From assembly GCF_009928485.1 (NCBI RefSeq), contig NZ_JAABNP010000033.1, positions 1-64,000 of the forward strand: a DNA stretch of 64,000 bases. Direction: 5' to 3'. This DNA is from Clostridium sp. C2-6-12 (GTDB lineage Bacteria; Bacillota; Clostridia; Clostridiales; Clostridiaceae). The notes under the pieces were generated by a model. It did not search any database. It had not been told where the DNA came from and was given only the letters and a program-made list of their open reading frames with translations. Below, one piece after another: positions 25,456 to 34,598 of the stretch. Numbering within the stretch: position 1 is the stretch's first letter; the number at the start of each line of letters is the position of its first letter. The translations under genes were made by a program, and so were the position numbers.

Positions 25456-27469
25456 TTAAATTTTGAAATGATTTAGGGACTCTGTTAAATCAGCAACATA
25501 ATTTTGTAGATCAATTGCGCTTAGGTTAACAGTTTCAGCGCTTGCAGCTTGTTCTTCAGAGGAAGCACTTACTTCTTCCACAGAAGCAGCGGCCTCTGTT
25601 GCAGAAGAAGTTATAGAACTTATTTCAGTAATTATTTTTGTTTTAGCACTTTCAATATTATTTACATTTTTTAAAGCCAATGCTACTTTTGTTTCAATTT
25701 CTTTGATAGAATCTGTAATTAAGTTAAATGTATTGGTAGCATTTTTTACTGCAGTTGTTTATTCAAGTGCCCTTTGCTTTAAATCTTCAACGCTAGATAC
25801 AGTTTGAAGTGAATCTTTATGGATAATATCAGTAATTTCTTTTATTTTTTGCGTAAAGTTAGCAGAACTTTCAGCTAATTTTCTAATTTCATCTGCAACT
25901 ACACTAAAACCTTTTCCAGCTTCACCTGCTCTTGCAGCCTCAATAGAAGCATTAAGGGATAAAAGATTTGTTTGATCAGATATATTTTTAATAGCATTTA
26001 AAATTTCATCTATATTTTTAATATTGCCTGCTAAATTATTTACTGTATTTTCTATATTAGAAGTTGATTCAATATTTTCTTCTGTTTTTATATTTAATTG
26101 ATTTATATTTTCTACACCAGTAGATACTTCAGCTCTAATTTCTGTTATTGCCTTATTAGTAATAGAGAAATCATCAGACATAGCATCTATTTTTTGTGAA
26201 AAATCCTCAACAGCTTCATATATTTTTTCAGTAGCTGTAACTTGAGAACTTGAACTTATAGCTATATGTCCAATTGTTTCAGTTACTTCCCCAGCAGCTT
26301 TAGCAGATTGCTCAGAAATCGAAACTAGTGAATCTGAGGTATGAATTAATTTTTCTGAAATGTTTTTTACATTTTCTATAAGTGTTTTAGTACCATTTCT
26401 AGCAGCATCTAAACCTTCAGCCAGCAACTGAAATTCATCTTTGGAGTTTAGGGTTAGTTTATGAGTTAAATCTCCAGTGCGGATCAAATCCAATGAGTTT
26501 AAAATTTTAGTAATATTCTTCACCATAATATTACTAATTGGAATGGTTATAATAATTGTTATTACAAGTATAAGAGCAGTTAAATAAAATATTGTATATA
26601 ATATTTTGCTTACTGGTTCTAGAAGATCGGATTCATATCCAACACTCCAAATTGTCCAGCCAGATCTTGCATAATAGTTATATTTAAAAATTTTATTTTC
26701 TTTTTTTCCATTTTCAGTATAAGTTGCTTGAAATTCAGAGGTTAATTTATTTTTAGAGGGTTCTAATATTGCAGGATCATCAATTGGTTTGTTAATTAAA
26801 TCTTTGTCATTATGAATAAGATAATTTTCTCCCTGTGTTATAAAAGTATAACCATGATTTCCTATTTTATTTTCACTATTCATATTTATTAATGTATCTA
26901 ATTCTAAAAGGATTCCTAAAACACCAACCATTTCGTTTTTATCATTTGTGACCTTCTTTACCATAGTAATTATACTTTTTCCAGTGTTAGCATCAGCATA
27001 CACATTAGTATATCCAATTTTGTCCTTATCCAAGCCTTTAGCTAATATATACCAGGGTCTCTTTCGAGGATCATATCCTTCTGGAACTGAATTCCTTGCA
27101 GGATCAAAATAATATGCACCACTTTCAGTTCCATAGGAAATTAGTTTTATATTCTTAGGGTGAGAATCTTGAAAGTCTTTAAAAGAAGCGATGATTTTTT
27201 TTTTGATATTCTTCTGAATTGGATAAAACATTTTTTACTTCATAGTTAAGTGCAAATTGATTGAGAGAAGCTTCGTTTTGAGAAAAAAATTGATCAAGTA
27301 ACGTTGTGTATTGCTGCAAGGAATTATCAACAGCAACAATTTGATTAGATTTTAATTGATTATACACATTAATGTAGGTAGCAATACTTATGGCAATTAC
27401 ATTTAATAAGACCATAATAAATGTAAAAAGAGCAAGTTTTCGACTCAAATTTCGTTTTTTTATTATCAT
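25456..27469 (-). pseudogene. methyl-accepting chemotaxis protein, broken by a frameshift and a stop
   Basis: Starting at the ATG 27469 (GGGGGG upstream), the reading gives a transmembrane helix, then a dCache-type sensor, a second helix near 26560, HAMP, and a signalling domain with NLLSLNASIEAARAGEAG and ADEIRKLAES. Two lesions interrupt it. A run of ten A on the sense strand (27195-27204) shifts the frame; nine A would restore it (...EEYQKK then IIASFKDF). A TAA at 25761-25759 stands where CAA (Gln) is expected, and the same frame continues beyond it to 25456. The intact gene would encode about 670 residues. The tract could allow slippage, but the extra stop favours decay. Confidence 0.9.
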
Positions 27470-27648
27470 ATGAATTCCCCCCTAGCATTTAGATAAGATA
27501 TGTACAAAATTTATGATGCTATTTACATAAATTTTATAACAAAGTATGACTATATGCAACAATATTCTGAAAATTCGAAATATTATTCAATATAAGGGAA
27601 GAAACTGAAAGTATGGTACATATTGTAACAGAAAAAATGGGAAAAATA

Positions 27649-27692
27649 AAATAATAAGTCGAATACTAATTTTTAAGTATGACTTATTATTT
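27649..27692 (-). terminator. terminator after the CYTH gene
   Basis: AAATAATAAGTC (27649-27660) pairs with GACTTATTATTTTT starting at 27681, with an inner ATACT/AGTAT pair. A-rich sequence on the left gives Ts on the minus strand. Confidence 0.7.
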
Positions 27693-27702
27693 TTATAAGA
27701 TA

Positions 27703-28263
27703 TTAAATTCCTTTAGGGGTATTATTAAGTAGACCTCTTTCAGATAAAATATCATAAATAGTTTGAGAAGTAGTATCATCTAATGTATAGCCAAGTAATT
27801 TAACTATCTTATCTAATTTTTCTTCAGAAGTAGTTTCTATTTCTAAATATGGAAAAGGACAAAAGGTTTTATCATTTATGTCTATTTCTATAAGACAATC
27901 ATTTAATTTATAGCTTTCACGATACTTTTTATTAGATTCCTTTAAAATTAACCCAAGAGCTTTAAAAATTCCTTCTCCAGCTTCTTTGTTATCAATTATT
28001 GTTTCATTTTCTTCCATTACTTTAAATCTTTCTTGAGAAAGCATCTTTTTAGTAGTCATGTAATAAACCACATTATTATTAAGTAAATCATTTACTGTTC
28101 TTATACGGGCATAGCCTTTTTGAGATAGGAGTCTTCCGTCCTCAAAATCATATATATCATTAACTTGATCTTCCATTTTAACTTTTTCAGCACCATTTGC
28201 TAATAAAATAGTTCGTACATTGTCAACATCAATATCCACAATTCTAGTTTCTAATTCTTGCAT
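27703..28263 (-). CDS. CYTH-domain protein (CyaB/thiamine-triphosphatase-like)
   Basis: The 186-residue protein starts with ELETRI, the ExExK/R signature of the CYTH superfamily, and has an eight-strand tunnel pattern: ARIRTVND, YYMTTKK, KYRESYKL, LIEIDIN and FPYLEIE. CYTH enzymes hydrolyse triphosphates or act as class IV adenylate cyclases. In Firmicutes the physiological substrate is mostly unknown, so no specific reaction is claimed. AAGGAG supports the ATG. It lies alone between the broken and intact chemoreceptor genes, with its own terminator. Confidence 0.85.
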   Translation of the reverse strand: MQELETRIVDIDVDNVRTILLANGAEKVKMEDQVNDIYDFEDGRLLSQKGYARIRTVNDLLNNNVVYYMTTKKMLSQERFKVMEENETIIDNKEAGEGIFKALGLILKESNKKYRESYKLNDCLIEIDINDKTFCPFPYLEIETTSEEKLDKIVKLLGYTLDDTTSQTIYDILSERGLLNNTPKGI

Positions 28264-28633
28264 AAAAATAATCTCCTTTTAAATCAATATAATATTATAA
28301 TATATCAAATTAAAACGTGATTCCAGTTTAAGTGTTATAAATAATCATGAAATTGTTAGAATTATACTATTTGTAAACTTTATTATTATATTGGAAATTA
28401 TAATAATAAAATTTCAAGAAATCATTTAAGTGAAAAATTTTTATCATATTATTTATTAAAATAATAATTGAATTAAAAAAGTTGGCATATTAATAATAAA
28501 AATGTAATATTATGCTATGATAATGTGGGAATCTAGAATATAATATAGGTAATGGTATGAGGAAAATTTTAAGTTATATTAATTTAAGAAAAATATTAAA
28601 TTAAAGAGATTTAGAGTAAATGGGGGTAAGAGT
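28264..28633. other. 370-bp gap between CYTH and chemoreceptor genes
   Basis: This is very AT-rich. The only structure seen is an A/T-only hairpin (TTATTATTATA with TATAATAATAA, 28380-28409). No clear flagellar-type or housekeeping promoter could be fixed. GGGGG before 28634 is the chemoreceptor's ribosome binding site. Confidence 0.5.
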
Positions 28634-30742
28634 ATGGAGTTTTTATTTAAACCAGCAATATTACTAATGAATAGGCTTAAATTTCTAAAGAAATTTGGAT
28701 TGATATTTATTATTTCATTGTTGCCAATGTCACTGATATTAATAAACTTAGTAATTCAAATAAATAACAAAATAGAAGTTAATAATAACCAAATGATAGG
28801 CCTTAACTACAACTCTGCTATAAGATCATTAGTACAGCATGCACAACAGCATAGGGGTTTATCATCTACTTATCTTTCAGGAAACATATCTGTTAAAGAT
28901 CAAATACTTGCTAAACAAGGTGAAATACAAAAGGATATAGAAAGTGTAGATTCTCTTGATAATAAATATGGAACATTACTTAAGACAAGTTCAAAATGGA
29001 ATGATATTAAAAATCAGTATATTGAACTTGAAAAAAATATTTTTAATTTATCTGTGAATGATGCCATTTCCAAGCAAACTCAGCTTATAGGAAAAATGTT
29101 AGACTTGAATTCTGATGTAGCAGATACTTCATATTTAATTTTAGAACAAGAGTCCTATAAGTATTATCTTGCTGATAATATAGTTTATAAGCTTCCAAGA
29201 ACTACAGAATATATGGGACAAGCACGGGCATTGGGATCTTCTGTTGCAGCAAAAAAAAGTGCGACTAAAGACGAAAGATTTAGATTGCTTTATTTATCAC
29301 AAACAATGTCCATAGCGCTAGGAGATTCACAAAGGGGAATGAATATAATATATGATAATTACCCAGAAGGAAAGAAAATTCTTGATGAAACATATGTTAA
29401 AGCTTCTAACTCATCTAAGAAACTTGTAGATACAATAAATGCAGAACTTATTAATTCAGAAGAAATTAATATTAAGTCAGAAGATTATTATAAGTCTGCT
29501 ACGAATAGTATAGACGATGTATATAGTTTATTAAATTCTGTATCAAACACATATGCTGAAATAAATCAGAAAGATGGGAAAAATTTAAGTTTCCAAAGAA
29601 ATATTTTAGCTTCAGTTGCAATAATTGCAACAATATTGATAGCATATTTATTTATAGGTTTTTACCTAGCTGTGAAAGGGACTATTACAGTCATACAGAA
29701 ATCTTCATCTATTGTTGCAGAAGGAGATTTATCTAAATATATAGAACATGATGTAAAGGATGAAACAAAATTAATAATAGATTCATTAAATAAAATTATT
29801 GAAGCTTTTTCAAACATAATTCATAATACTAAAAAGGTTTCAAACGATGTAGTTTCTGCTTCTACGAGTTTAAATGAAATTACTGAGCAGACTACAGAAG
29901 CAATAAACCAAACTGCAGATGCTATTCAAGATATTGCAGCTGGTGCTGATGTGCAGCTTAAAGATACAAAGGATGCAGCTATAACTATAGATGAAATGGC
30001 TTCGAGGATTCAAGGAATTGCTAAAAGTAGTTTAGAGGTATCAAAATCCTCAAATGAAATGGAATTGGCTGCTGAAAATGGAAGTAGTATGATTAATGGT
30101 GCTATTACTAAAATGAATAGTATAAATTCGCATGTTGAAGAATCTAGCAGCATTATTAATAATTTAGGTGAGAGATCTCAAAGTATAGGCGAAATTATTA
30201 ATACTATAACAGAAATTGCATCACAAACAAATTTATTAGCACTAAATGCAGCAATTGAAGCTGCTAGAGCAGGAGAACAAGGAAAAGGATTTGCAGTAGT
30301 TGCAGACGAGGTAAGGAAATTAGCTGAAATATCATCTTTATCTGCAAATCAAATTTCTGAGTTAATTAAATCAATGCAAGAAGATACCTCTAAATCTGTA
30401 AATCAAATGAATAAGGTCATGGTTGAAGTTAGAGATGGTGTTAATGCAGTTGAAGAAGCAGGCAGAGCTTTTGAGAAAATTTTGGATTCAACAAAAGGTG
30501 TAGTTAATCAAATTAAAGAAATTTCAGTAGTTTCAAAAGAAATAGCTGAAAGTTCAGAGGAGGCAACAGCTTCATTACTTAAGGTAAGTAATGTTGCAGA
30601 TAAAGTTTCTACTAATACACAAAGTGTTGCAGCAGCATCAGAAGAACAATTAGCTTCTATGGAAGAGGTTGTATCTGCTACAGAAGATTTAAATTCAAAA
30701 GCAAAAGAATTACAAGAGATGATTGACAAGTTTAAGGTATAA
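28634..30742 (+). CDS. methyl-accepting chemotaxis protein with NIT-like sensor
   Basis: The 702-residue chemoreceptor has a transmembrane helix (about 20-40). The extracellular helical domain (about 50-320) has the HAQQHRGLSSTYLSG pattern of nitrate/nitrite-sensing (NIT) modules. A second helix (about 325-350) is followed by HAMP and a methylated coiled coil. The signalling tip holds QTNLLALNAAIEAARAGEQG and VADEVRKLAE, and a second methylation helix ends the protein. It sits in the membrane and controls CheA. The ligand is unknown, and the NIT assignment rests on pattern only. The gene is intact, unlike the neighbouring copy, and appears monocistronic. Confidence 0.92.
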   Translation: MEFLFKPAILLMNRLKFLKKFGLIFIISLLPMSLILINLVIQINNKIEVNNNQMIGLNYNSAIRSLVQHAQQHRGLSSTYLSGNISVKDQILAKQGEIQKDIESVDSLDNKYGTLLKTSSKWNDIKNQYIELEKNIFNLSVNDAISKQTQLIGKMLDLNSDVADTSYLILEQESYKYYLADNIVYKLPRTTEYMGQARALGSSVAAKKSATKDERFRLLYLSQTMSIALGDSQRGMNIIYDNYPEGKKILDETYVKASNSSKKLVDTINAELINSEEINIKSEDYYKSATNSIDDVYSLLNSVSNTYAEINQKDGKNLSFQRNILASVAIIATILIAYLFIGFYLAVKGTITVIQKSSSIVAEGDLSKYIEHDVKDETKLIIDSLNKIIEAFSNIIHNTKKVSNDVVSASTSLNEITEQTTEAINQTADAIQDIAAGADVQLKDTKDAAITIDEMASRIQGIAKSSLEVSKSSNEMELAAENGSSMINGAITKMNSINSHVEESSSIINNLGERSQSIGEIINTITEIASQTNLLALNAAIEAARAGEQGKGFAVVADEVRKLAEISSLSANQISELIKSMQEDTSKSVNQMNKVMVEVRDGVNAVEEAGRAFEKILDSTKGVVNQIKEISVVSKEIAESSEEATASLLKVSNVADKVSTNTQSVAAASEEQLASMEEVVSATEDLNSKAKELQEMIDKFKV

Positions 30743-30777
30743 CTAGTGGTAAAATAAAAGTGATAAGTTTATAAAAG

Positions 30778-30818
30778 AAAACAAGCCAGTATTCTTATTG
30801 AATAATGACTTGTTTTTT
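30778..30818. terminator. two-way terminator between chemoreceptor and licT-like gene
   Basis: AACAAGCCAGTATTC pairs (two mismatches) with GAATAATGACTTGTT, flanked by A and T runs. It serves the convergent genes on both sides. Confidence 0.8.
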
Positions 30819-30819
30819 A

Positions 30820-31677
30820 TTAATCTCTATCAATTGTAGCAGTTCTAAATCTTTCTATATGCATTGCTAAATAGGCTATTTCATCAGCAGTAACATCTTT
30901 TTCTAATCGCTGAGTTAATATATCTTCTATGCCTTTAGCTATGATGTAAGAGGATTTATATTTAGATTTTATTTCTTTAATAAAGTCATTTTTTATAGAA
31001 ATTCCATCATGAATTCTCTTTATTGCAAATTTTAAATGAGTTAAAAATCTAGCATAATCCAAAGAGGTTTTATCTATTTTTAATTGTAAGTGCTTTTCTA
31101 CATATTCAACTATTAAGTTTATTATGGCTGTATTTTTAAATGTATTAGATGATTGACCAGAGCGTCTTGCAGAATGGATATGTAGAGCTATAAAGCCAAT
31201 TTCACCAATGGGAAAGTCTATATTTTGTTCTTTTTCTAAAATTGCTGCTACTTTTTCTGCTAGATTATATTCTGTTTGATATAATGCTTTAATTTCCATA
31301 AGAAAAGGATTTTCGATTTCTTCTTTATTAGAAAGTCTTTTTACTGCAAAGTTTAAATGGTCTACTAATGCAATGTGTATTCGCTCATCTAAATCCTCTT
31401 TTAATTCATCAGCTATAAAAGATATCATTTTTTCGCATAAAATTAAAAATTCTTCATCAACATTTTCAATTACCTGCTTAAAATTTCTTAAATTATCTTC
31501 ATTTTCAATAACAAATACCTTTTCAACCTCAGTGCCTTTTTGTATTATATCACCAGGTTTTTTACCAAACCCAATTCCTTTAGCAAAAAGTATTCGCTCA
31601 CATCCGTTCATTTCTACTGAAACTATATTGTTATTATAAGTTTTTAATACTGTTGCTGAATCAAGAATTATACTCAT
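30820..31677 (-). CDS. BglG/LicT-family transcriptional antiterminator
   Basis: The 285-residue protein has an N-terminal RNA-binding CAT domain (about 1-58). Two PTS regulation domains follow: PRD1 about 65-170 with VDHLNFAVKRL and ALHIHSARR, and PRD2 about 175-280 with THLKFAIKRI and AMHIERF. All four regulatory His are kept. It binds an RNA hairpin (RAT) and stops formation of an overlapping terminator. RAT-like sites precede both the EIIA gene just upstream and the divergent EIICB gene, so it likely controls both. HPr and EIIB phosphorylation of the PRDs would set its activity. AAAGGGTG lies upstream of the ATG. Confidence 0.93.
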   Translation of the reverse strand: MSIILDSATVLKTYNNNIVSVEMNGCERILFAKGIGFGKKPGDIIQKGTEVEKVFVIENEDNLRNFKQVIENVDEEFLILCEKMISFIADELKEDLDERIHIALVDHLNFAVKRLSNKEEIENPFLMEIKALYQTEYNLAEKVAAILEKEQNIDFPIGEIGFIALHIHSARRSGQSSNTFKNTAIINLIVEYVEKHLQLKIDKTSLDYARFLTHLKFAIKRIHDGISIKNDFIKEIKSKYKSSYIIAKGIEDILTQRLEKDVTADEIAYLAMHIERFRTATIDRD

Positions 31678-31711
31678 ATTTTCACCCTTTTATCATTTAA
31701 TAAAAATTGTG

Positions 31712-31747
31712 GTATACATAAATAGTATTTGTTTAATTTATGTATAC
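31712..31747 (-). promoter_or_regulatory. 12-bp-arm inverted repeat between EIIA and antiterminator genes
   Basis: GTATACATAAAT (31712-31723) and ATTTATGTATAC (31736-31747) are exact complements around a 12-nt loop. On the minus strand a short T-containing stretch follows. It could terminate weakly or process the mRNA, lowering antiterminator relative to EIIA. Confidence 0.5.
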
Positions 31748-31854
31748 TATTATAATAAATAATTAATGCATAAGAAATTATTTATTATTAACTAAAAATA
31801 GTATCATGTAAATATTATATAATCATATAATATTTTTGAATAGTAAATTTATTT

Positions 31855-32343
31855 TTATATGCTAAAGGTTACTATATCATCTTTTCCAGCAGTAACATTA
31901 ATACCAACATTTGCTTTTAGTTCTTTTACATTATCCATGTTGGTAACTAAAACAGGGGTTATTAGAGAAAAACCCTTGCTTAAAATAAAATCTCTATTTA
32001 TTTTTATTATTGGAGTTCCTGCTTTAATTGTAGCTCCAGCTTGAGCAAGCAGTTCAAAGCCTTCTCCATTTAAAGATACAGTATCAATTCCAATATGAAC
32101 AAGTATTTCTGCACCATTAGAAAGTGTCATTGCAAATGCATGCAATGTTTTAAATACCAATGATAATTCTCCATCAGCAGGTGCAACTATTATATCGCCA
32201 GTAGGATTTATAGCAATTCCATCACCAGCAAATTTTTGTGAAAATACTTGATCAGGCACAGATGATAAGTCAATGGTATTACCAGTTATAGGAGCGATTA
32301 ATTTCACTTCTTTGTTTGAGTTCTTTTTAAATAAATTAAACAT
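31855..32343 (-). CDS. PTS glucose-type EIIA protein
   Basis: The 162-residue protein of the Crr/EIIA-Glc fold spans a single domain. GTPIIKINRDF and the phospho-His in ILVHIGIDTV (near residue 85) are present. ATGs occur at 32349 and 32343; AGGAA spacing suits 32343. It passes phosphate from HPr to glucose-superfamily EIIB domains. Both EIIBC proteins in this window (32778 and 45814) lack their own EIIA, so it can serve both, as Crr serves MurP in E. coli. Its leader holds a sigma-A promoter, a RAT and a terminator, so expression needs the antiterminator encoded downstream. Confidence 0.93.
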   Translation of the reverse strand: MFNLFKKNSNKEVKLIAPITGNTIDLSSVPDQVFSQKFAGDGIAINPTGDIIVAPADGELSLVFKTLHAFAMTLSNGAEILVHIGIDTVSLNGEGFELLAQAGATIKAGTPIIKINRDFILSKGFSLITPVLVTNMDNVKELKANVGINVTAGKDDIVTFSI

Positions 32344-32349
32344 ACGCAT

Positions 32350-32369
32350 ATTCCTGATTATTCAGGAAT
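32350..32369 (-). promoter_or_regulatory. small hairpin covering the EIIA ribosome binding site
   Basis: ATTCCTGA and TCAGGAAT flank a 4-nt loop just before the EIIA start. The arm nearest the gene carries AGGA, so folding would hide it from ribosomes. Confidence 0.45.
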
Positions 32370-32400
32370 GTTCACTTCCTTTCAGAATATTATTTTCGAT

Positions 32401-32466
32401 AAAAAAAAGGCATAAGCATCCTTGAAGTAAGGTAAACTTATGCCTGATTAAACAGTGACACATTTA
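32401..32466 (-). promoter_or_regulatory. RAT antiterminator site overlapping a terminator in the EIIA leader
   Basis: On the minus strand the leader contains TGTCACTGTTTAATCAGGCA, which fits the LicT/BglG RAT pattern TGTNACTG...CAGGCA. Its 3' half overlaps the left arm of a terminator: AGGCATAAG pairs with CTTATGCCT (32437-32445 and 32408-32416), followed by eight Ts. The two folds exclude each other, the classical antitermination switch. Confidence 0.82.
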
Positions 32467-32476
32467 TTATATTGTC

Positions 32477-32505
32477 ATTATAATATCTGAAATAATTTGT
32501 GTCAA
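32477..32505 (-). promoter_or_regulatory. sigma-A promoter of the EIIA gene
   Basis: On the minus strand, TTGACA (32505-32500) and TATAAT (32482-32477) are separated by exactly 17 nt. Both hexamers match consensus. Transcription would begin near 32470, just before the RAT. Confidence 0.9.
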
Positions 32506-32541
32506 GAAATAAAAAAAATATCGATTTTTGAAAAAAAGGTA

Positions 32542-32570
32542 TTGCTTATTAAAAAAAATTGTAGTAGTAT
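32542..32570 (+). promoter_or_regulatory. sigma-A promoter of the EIICB gene
   Basis: TTGCTT (32542-32547) and TAGTAT (32565-32570) are separated by 17 nt, upstream of the RAT/terminator of the plus-strand PTS gene. Confidence 0.6.
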
Positions 32571-32603
32571 GAAGTTGAAACAAGAAAGAAATTTAATATG
32601 TAG

Positions 32604-32673
32604 CGTGTAACCGATTAAATTCGAGCAAGAGCTGAAAAGGATAATTAATAATTTATCTTTTTCAGCTTTTTTT
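32604..32673 (+). promoter_or_regulatory. RAT-like site and terminator in the EIICB leader
   Basis: GTGTAACCGATTAAATTCGA followed by GCAAGAGCT mirrors the RAT layout: TGTAACCG on the left, CGAGCAAGA on the right. It overlaps the left arm of a strong terminator, AGCTGAAAAGGATAA (32630-32644) with TTATCTTTTTCAGCT (32653-32667) and a T run. The RAT core differs from the EIIA copy, but in matched positions on the two sides. Confidence 0.75.
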
Positions 32674-32777
32674 ATTTCTAATTAGCAATTCATTACATAT
32701 TTCATTTACTTGTATTTTGAGGATCTAATAATCCTTTAAAATAAATTTTTATTAACATGAAAGGGGAATTTTATATT

Positions 32778-34214
32778 ATGATGAAGTATTTACAAAGACT
32801 GGGGAAATCTTTAATGCTTCCAGTAGCAGCGCTACCTGTTGCAAGTATTTTAATGGGAATCGGATACTGGATTGACCCAACTGGATGGGGAGCAAATAAC
32901 GTTATATCTGCTTTCTTATTAAAAGCGGGTGGTTCATTAATCGATAACATGCCAATTTTATTTGCTATTGGTGTTGGCGTTGGAATGTCTGATGACAATG
33001 ATGGAACAGCAGCTCTAGCAGGATTAGTTTCATGGCTTATGATTACCACTTTATTATCACCAGGTGCTGTAGCGATGTTTAAAGGTATTGATGTTAAGGA
33101 AGTACCAGCAGCTTTTGGTAAGATTCAAACTCAATTTATAGGAATATTATCCGGTTTAATTGGAGCAGCTTGTTACAATAGGTTTAAGGGAGTTAAATTA
33201 CCAGATGCGTTAGGATTCTTTAGTGGTAAAAGATGTGTAGCTATAGTGACAGCGTTTACATCAATTTTTGCAGCAATTATATTATTCTTTATTTGGCCTG
33301 TTATTTATGGTGCTTTAGTTGCTTTTGGTAAATCTATCGTTTCAACAGGTGCAATTGGTTCAGGAATTTATGCATTCCTAAATAGATTATTAATTCCTTT
33401 TGGTTTACACCATGCACTTAACTCAGTATTCTGGTTCGATGTAGCTGGAATCAATGACCTTGGTAACTTCTGGTCAGGTAAAGGAACTCAAGGGGTAACT
33501 GGTATGTATATGACCGGATTCTTCCCAGTAATGATGTTTGGATTACCAGCAGGTGCTTTAGCTATGTATCATACAGCTAAAGATAAGAGAAAGAAAGCAG
33601 TATATGGATTATTATTAGCAGCAGCAATATCTTCTTTCTTTACAGGTGTTACAGAACCATTAGAATTTGCATTTATGTTTTTAGCTCCAGCTTTATATTT
33701 AATTCACGCTGGATTAACAGGAATTTCTGCTATTGTATGTACATTACTACCAGTAAGATCTGGATTTAATTTCAGTGCAGGTTTTGTAGATTGGTTCTTA
33801 AGCTTTAAAGCACCAATGGCACAAAATCCACTTATGATAATTCCAATTGGGTTAGTATTTGCAGTAATTTATTATGTAGTATTCCGTCTTGCAATTACAA
33901 AATTAAACTTAAAGACTCCAGGTAGAGAAGATGATGAAAGTGAAGAAATGAATATATCACTTTCAGATAACGATTATACAAAAATAGCTTCGATAATTTT
34001 AGAAGGCGTTGGAGGAAAAGGAAACATAGTATCAGTTGATAATTGTGTTACTAGATTACGTTTAGAAATTAAAGATCAAGCTGTAGTTGATGAAAAAATC
34101 ATCAAATCTGCAGGAGTGTCAGGAGTTATAAGACCAGGAAAAACAAGTTTACAAGTTATAGTTGGAACTCAGGTACAATTTGTGGCTGATGAATTTAAGA
34201 AATTAGTAAAATAA
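32778..34214 (+). CDS. PTS EIICB, N-acetylglucosamine/glucose type
   Basis: From the ATG at 32778 the protein has 478 residues; an ATG at 32757 precedes the GGGGA ribosome binding site and is less likely. An EIIC domain of the glucose superfamily (about 5-390, LMLPVAALPVASILMGIGY, LLIPFGLHHALNSVFWF and TGVTEPLEFAFMF) is followed by EIIB with phospho-Cys in VDNCVTRLRL. It imports and phosphorylates GlcNAc or glucose. The nearby nagBA and MurNAc genes favour GlcNAc (NagE-like). It has no EIIA domain; the divergent EIIA gene supplies it. It is controlled by antitermination in its leader. Confidence 0.9.
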   Translation: MMKYLQRLGKSLMLPVAALPVASILMGIGYWIDPTGWGANNVISAFLLKAGGSLIDNMPILFAIGVGVGMSDDNDGTAALAGLVSWLMITTLLSPGAVAMFKGIDVKEVPAAFGKIQTQFIGILSGLIGAACYNRFKGVKLPDALGFFSGKRCVAIVTAFTSIFAAIILFFIWPVIYGALVAFGKSIVSTGAIGSGIYAFLNRLLIPFGLHHALNSVFWFDVAGINDLGNFWSGKGTQGVTGMYMTGFFPVMMFGLPAGALAMYHTAKDKRKKAVYGLLLAAAISSFFTGVTEPLEFAFMFLAPALYLIHAGLTGISAIVCTLLPVRSGFNFSAGFVDWFLSFKAPMAQNPLMIIPIGLVFAVIYYVVFRLAITKLNLKTPGREDDESEEMNISLSDNDYTKIASIILEGVGGKGNIVSVDNCVTRLRLEIKDQAVVDEKIIKSAGVSGVIRPGKTSLQVIVGTQVQFVADEFKKLVK

Positions 34215-34332
34215 AAAATGTTCAACTATCATTAAAGACTATAACATTAATTAACAAAGCATGGTAACATGGATAATTTATAGAATTAACTGAAAATAAT
34301 GAATTAATATCATAATCTCAAGATATAAATGT

Positions 34333-34385
34333 GATAACCTTGATAAGTAATTAGTAGTAAGCTAATAAAACTTATTGAGGTTATC
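34333..34385 (+). repeat. dispersed hairpin, copy 1 (after EIICB gene)
   Basis: GATAACCTTGATAAG (34333-34347) pairs with CTTATTGAGGTTATC (34371-34385), apart from two mismatches. The right arm is the same sequence seen at 43422 and, nearly, at 48426. The loop differs and no T run follows. The rest of the 34215-34598 gap shows no other clear structure. Confidence 0.7.
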
Positions 34386-34598
34386 TGCATTATAATAAAC
34401 CAATAATTTACATAACCATTTACAAAATATAAAATATAATATATGTTTATGTAATATGTACTTTAATTGGAAATCGAAGATTAAATTTTTAGAGAACTTC
34501 TTAAAGATAATTATGAGAAATATAACTAGTAACATATTTGCTAGGACTAAAGGTGTTTGAGGAAATTTAGTTTTTATAAATTAGGGAGGCGATATTTT

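Noticed and set aside
28486..28505. Possible second sigma-54 promoter (TTGGCATATT...)
   Set aside because: The -24 half is present, but there is no GC at the -12 position 10 nt later.
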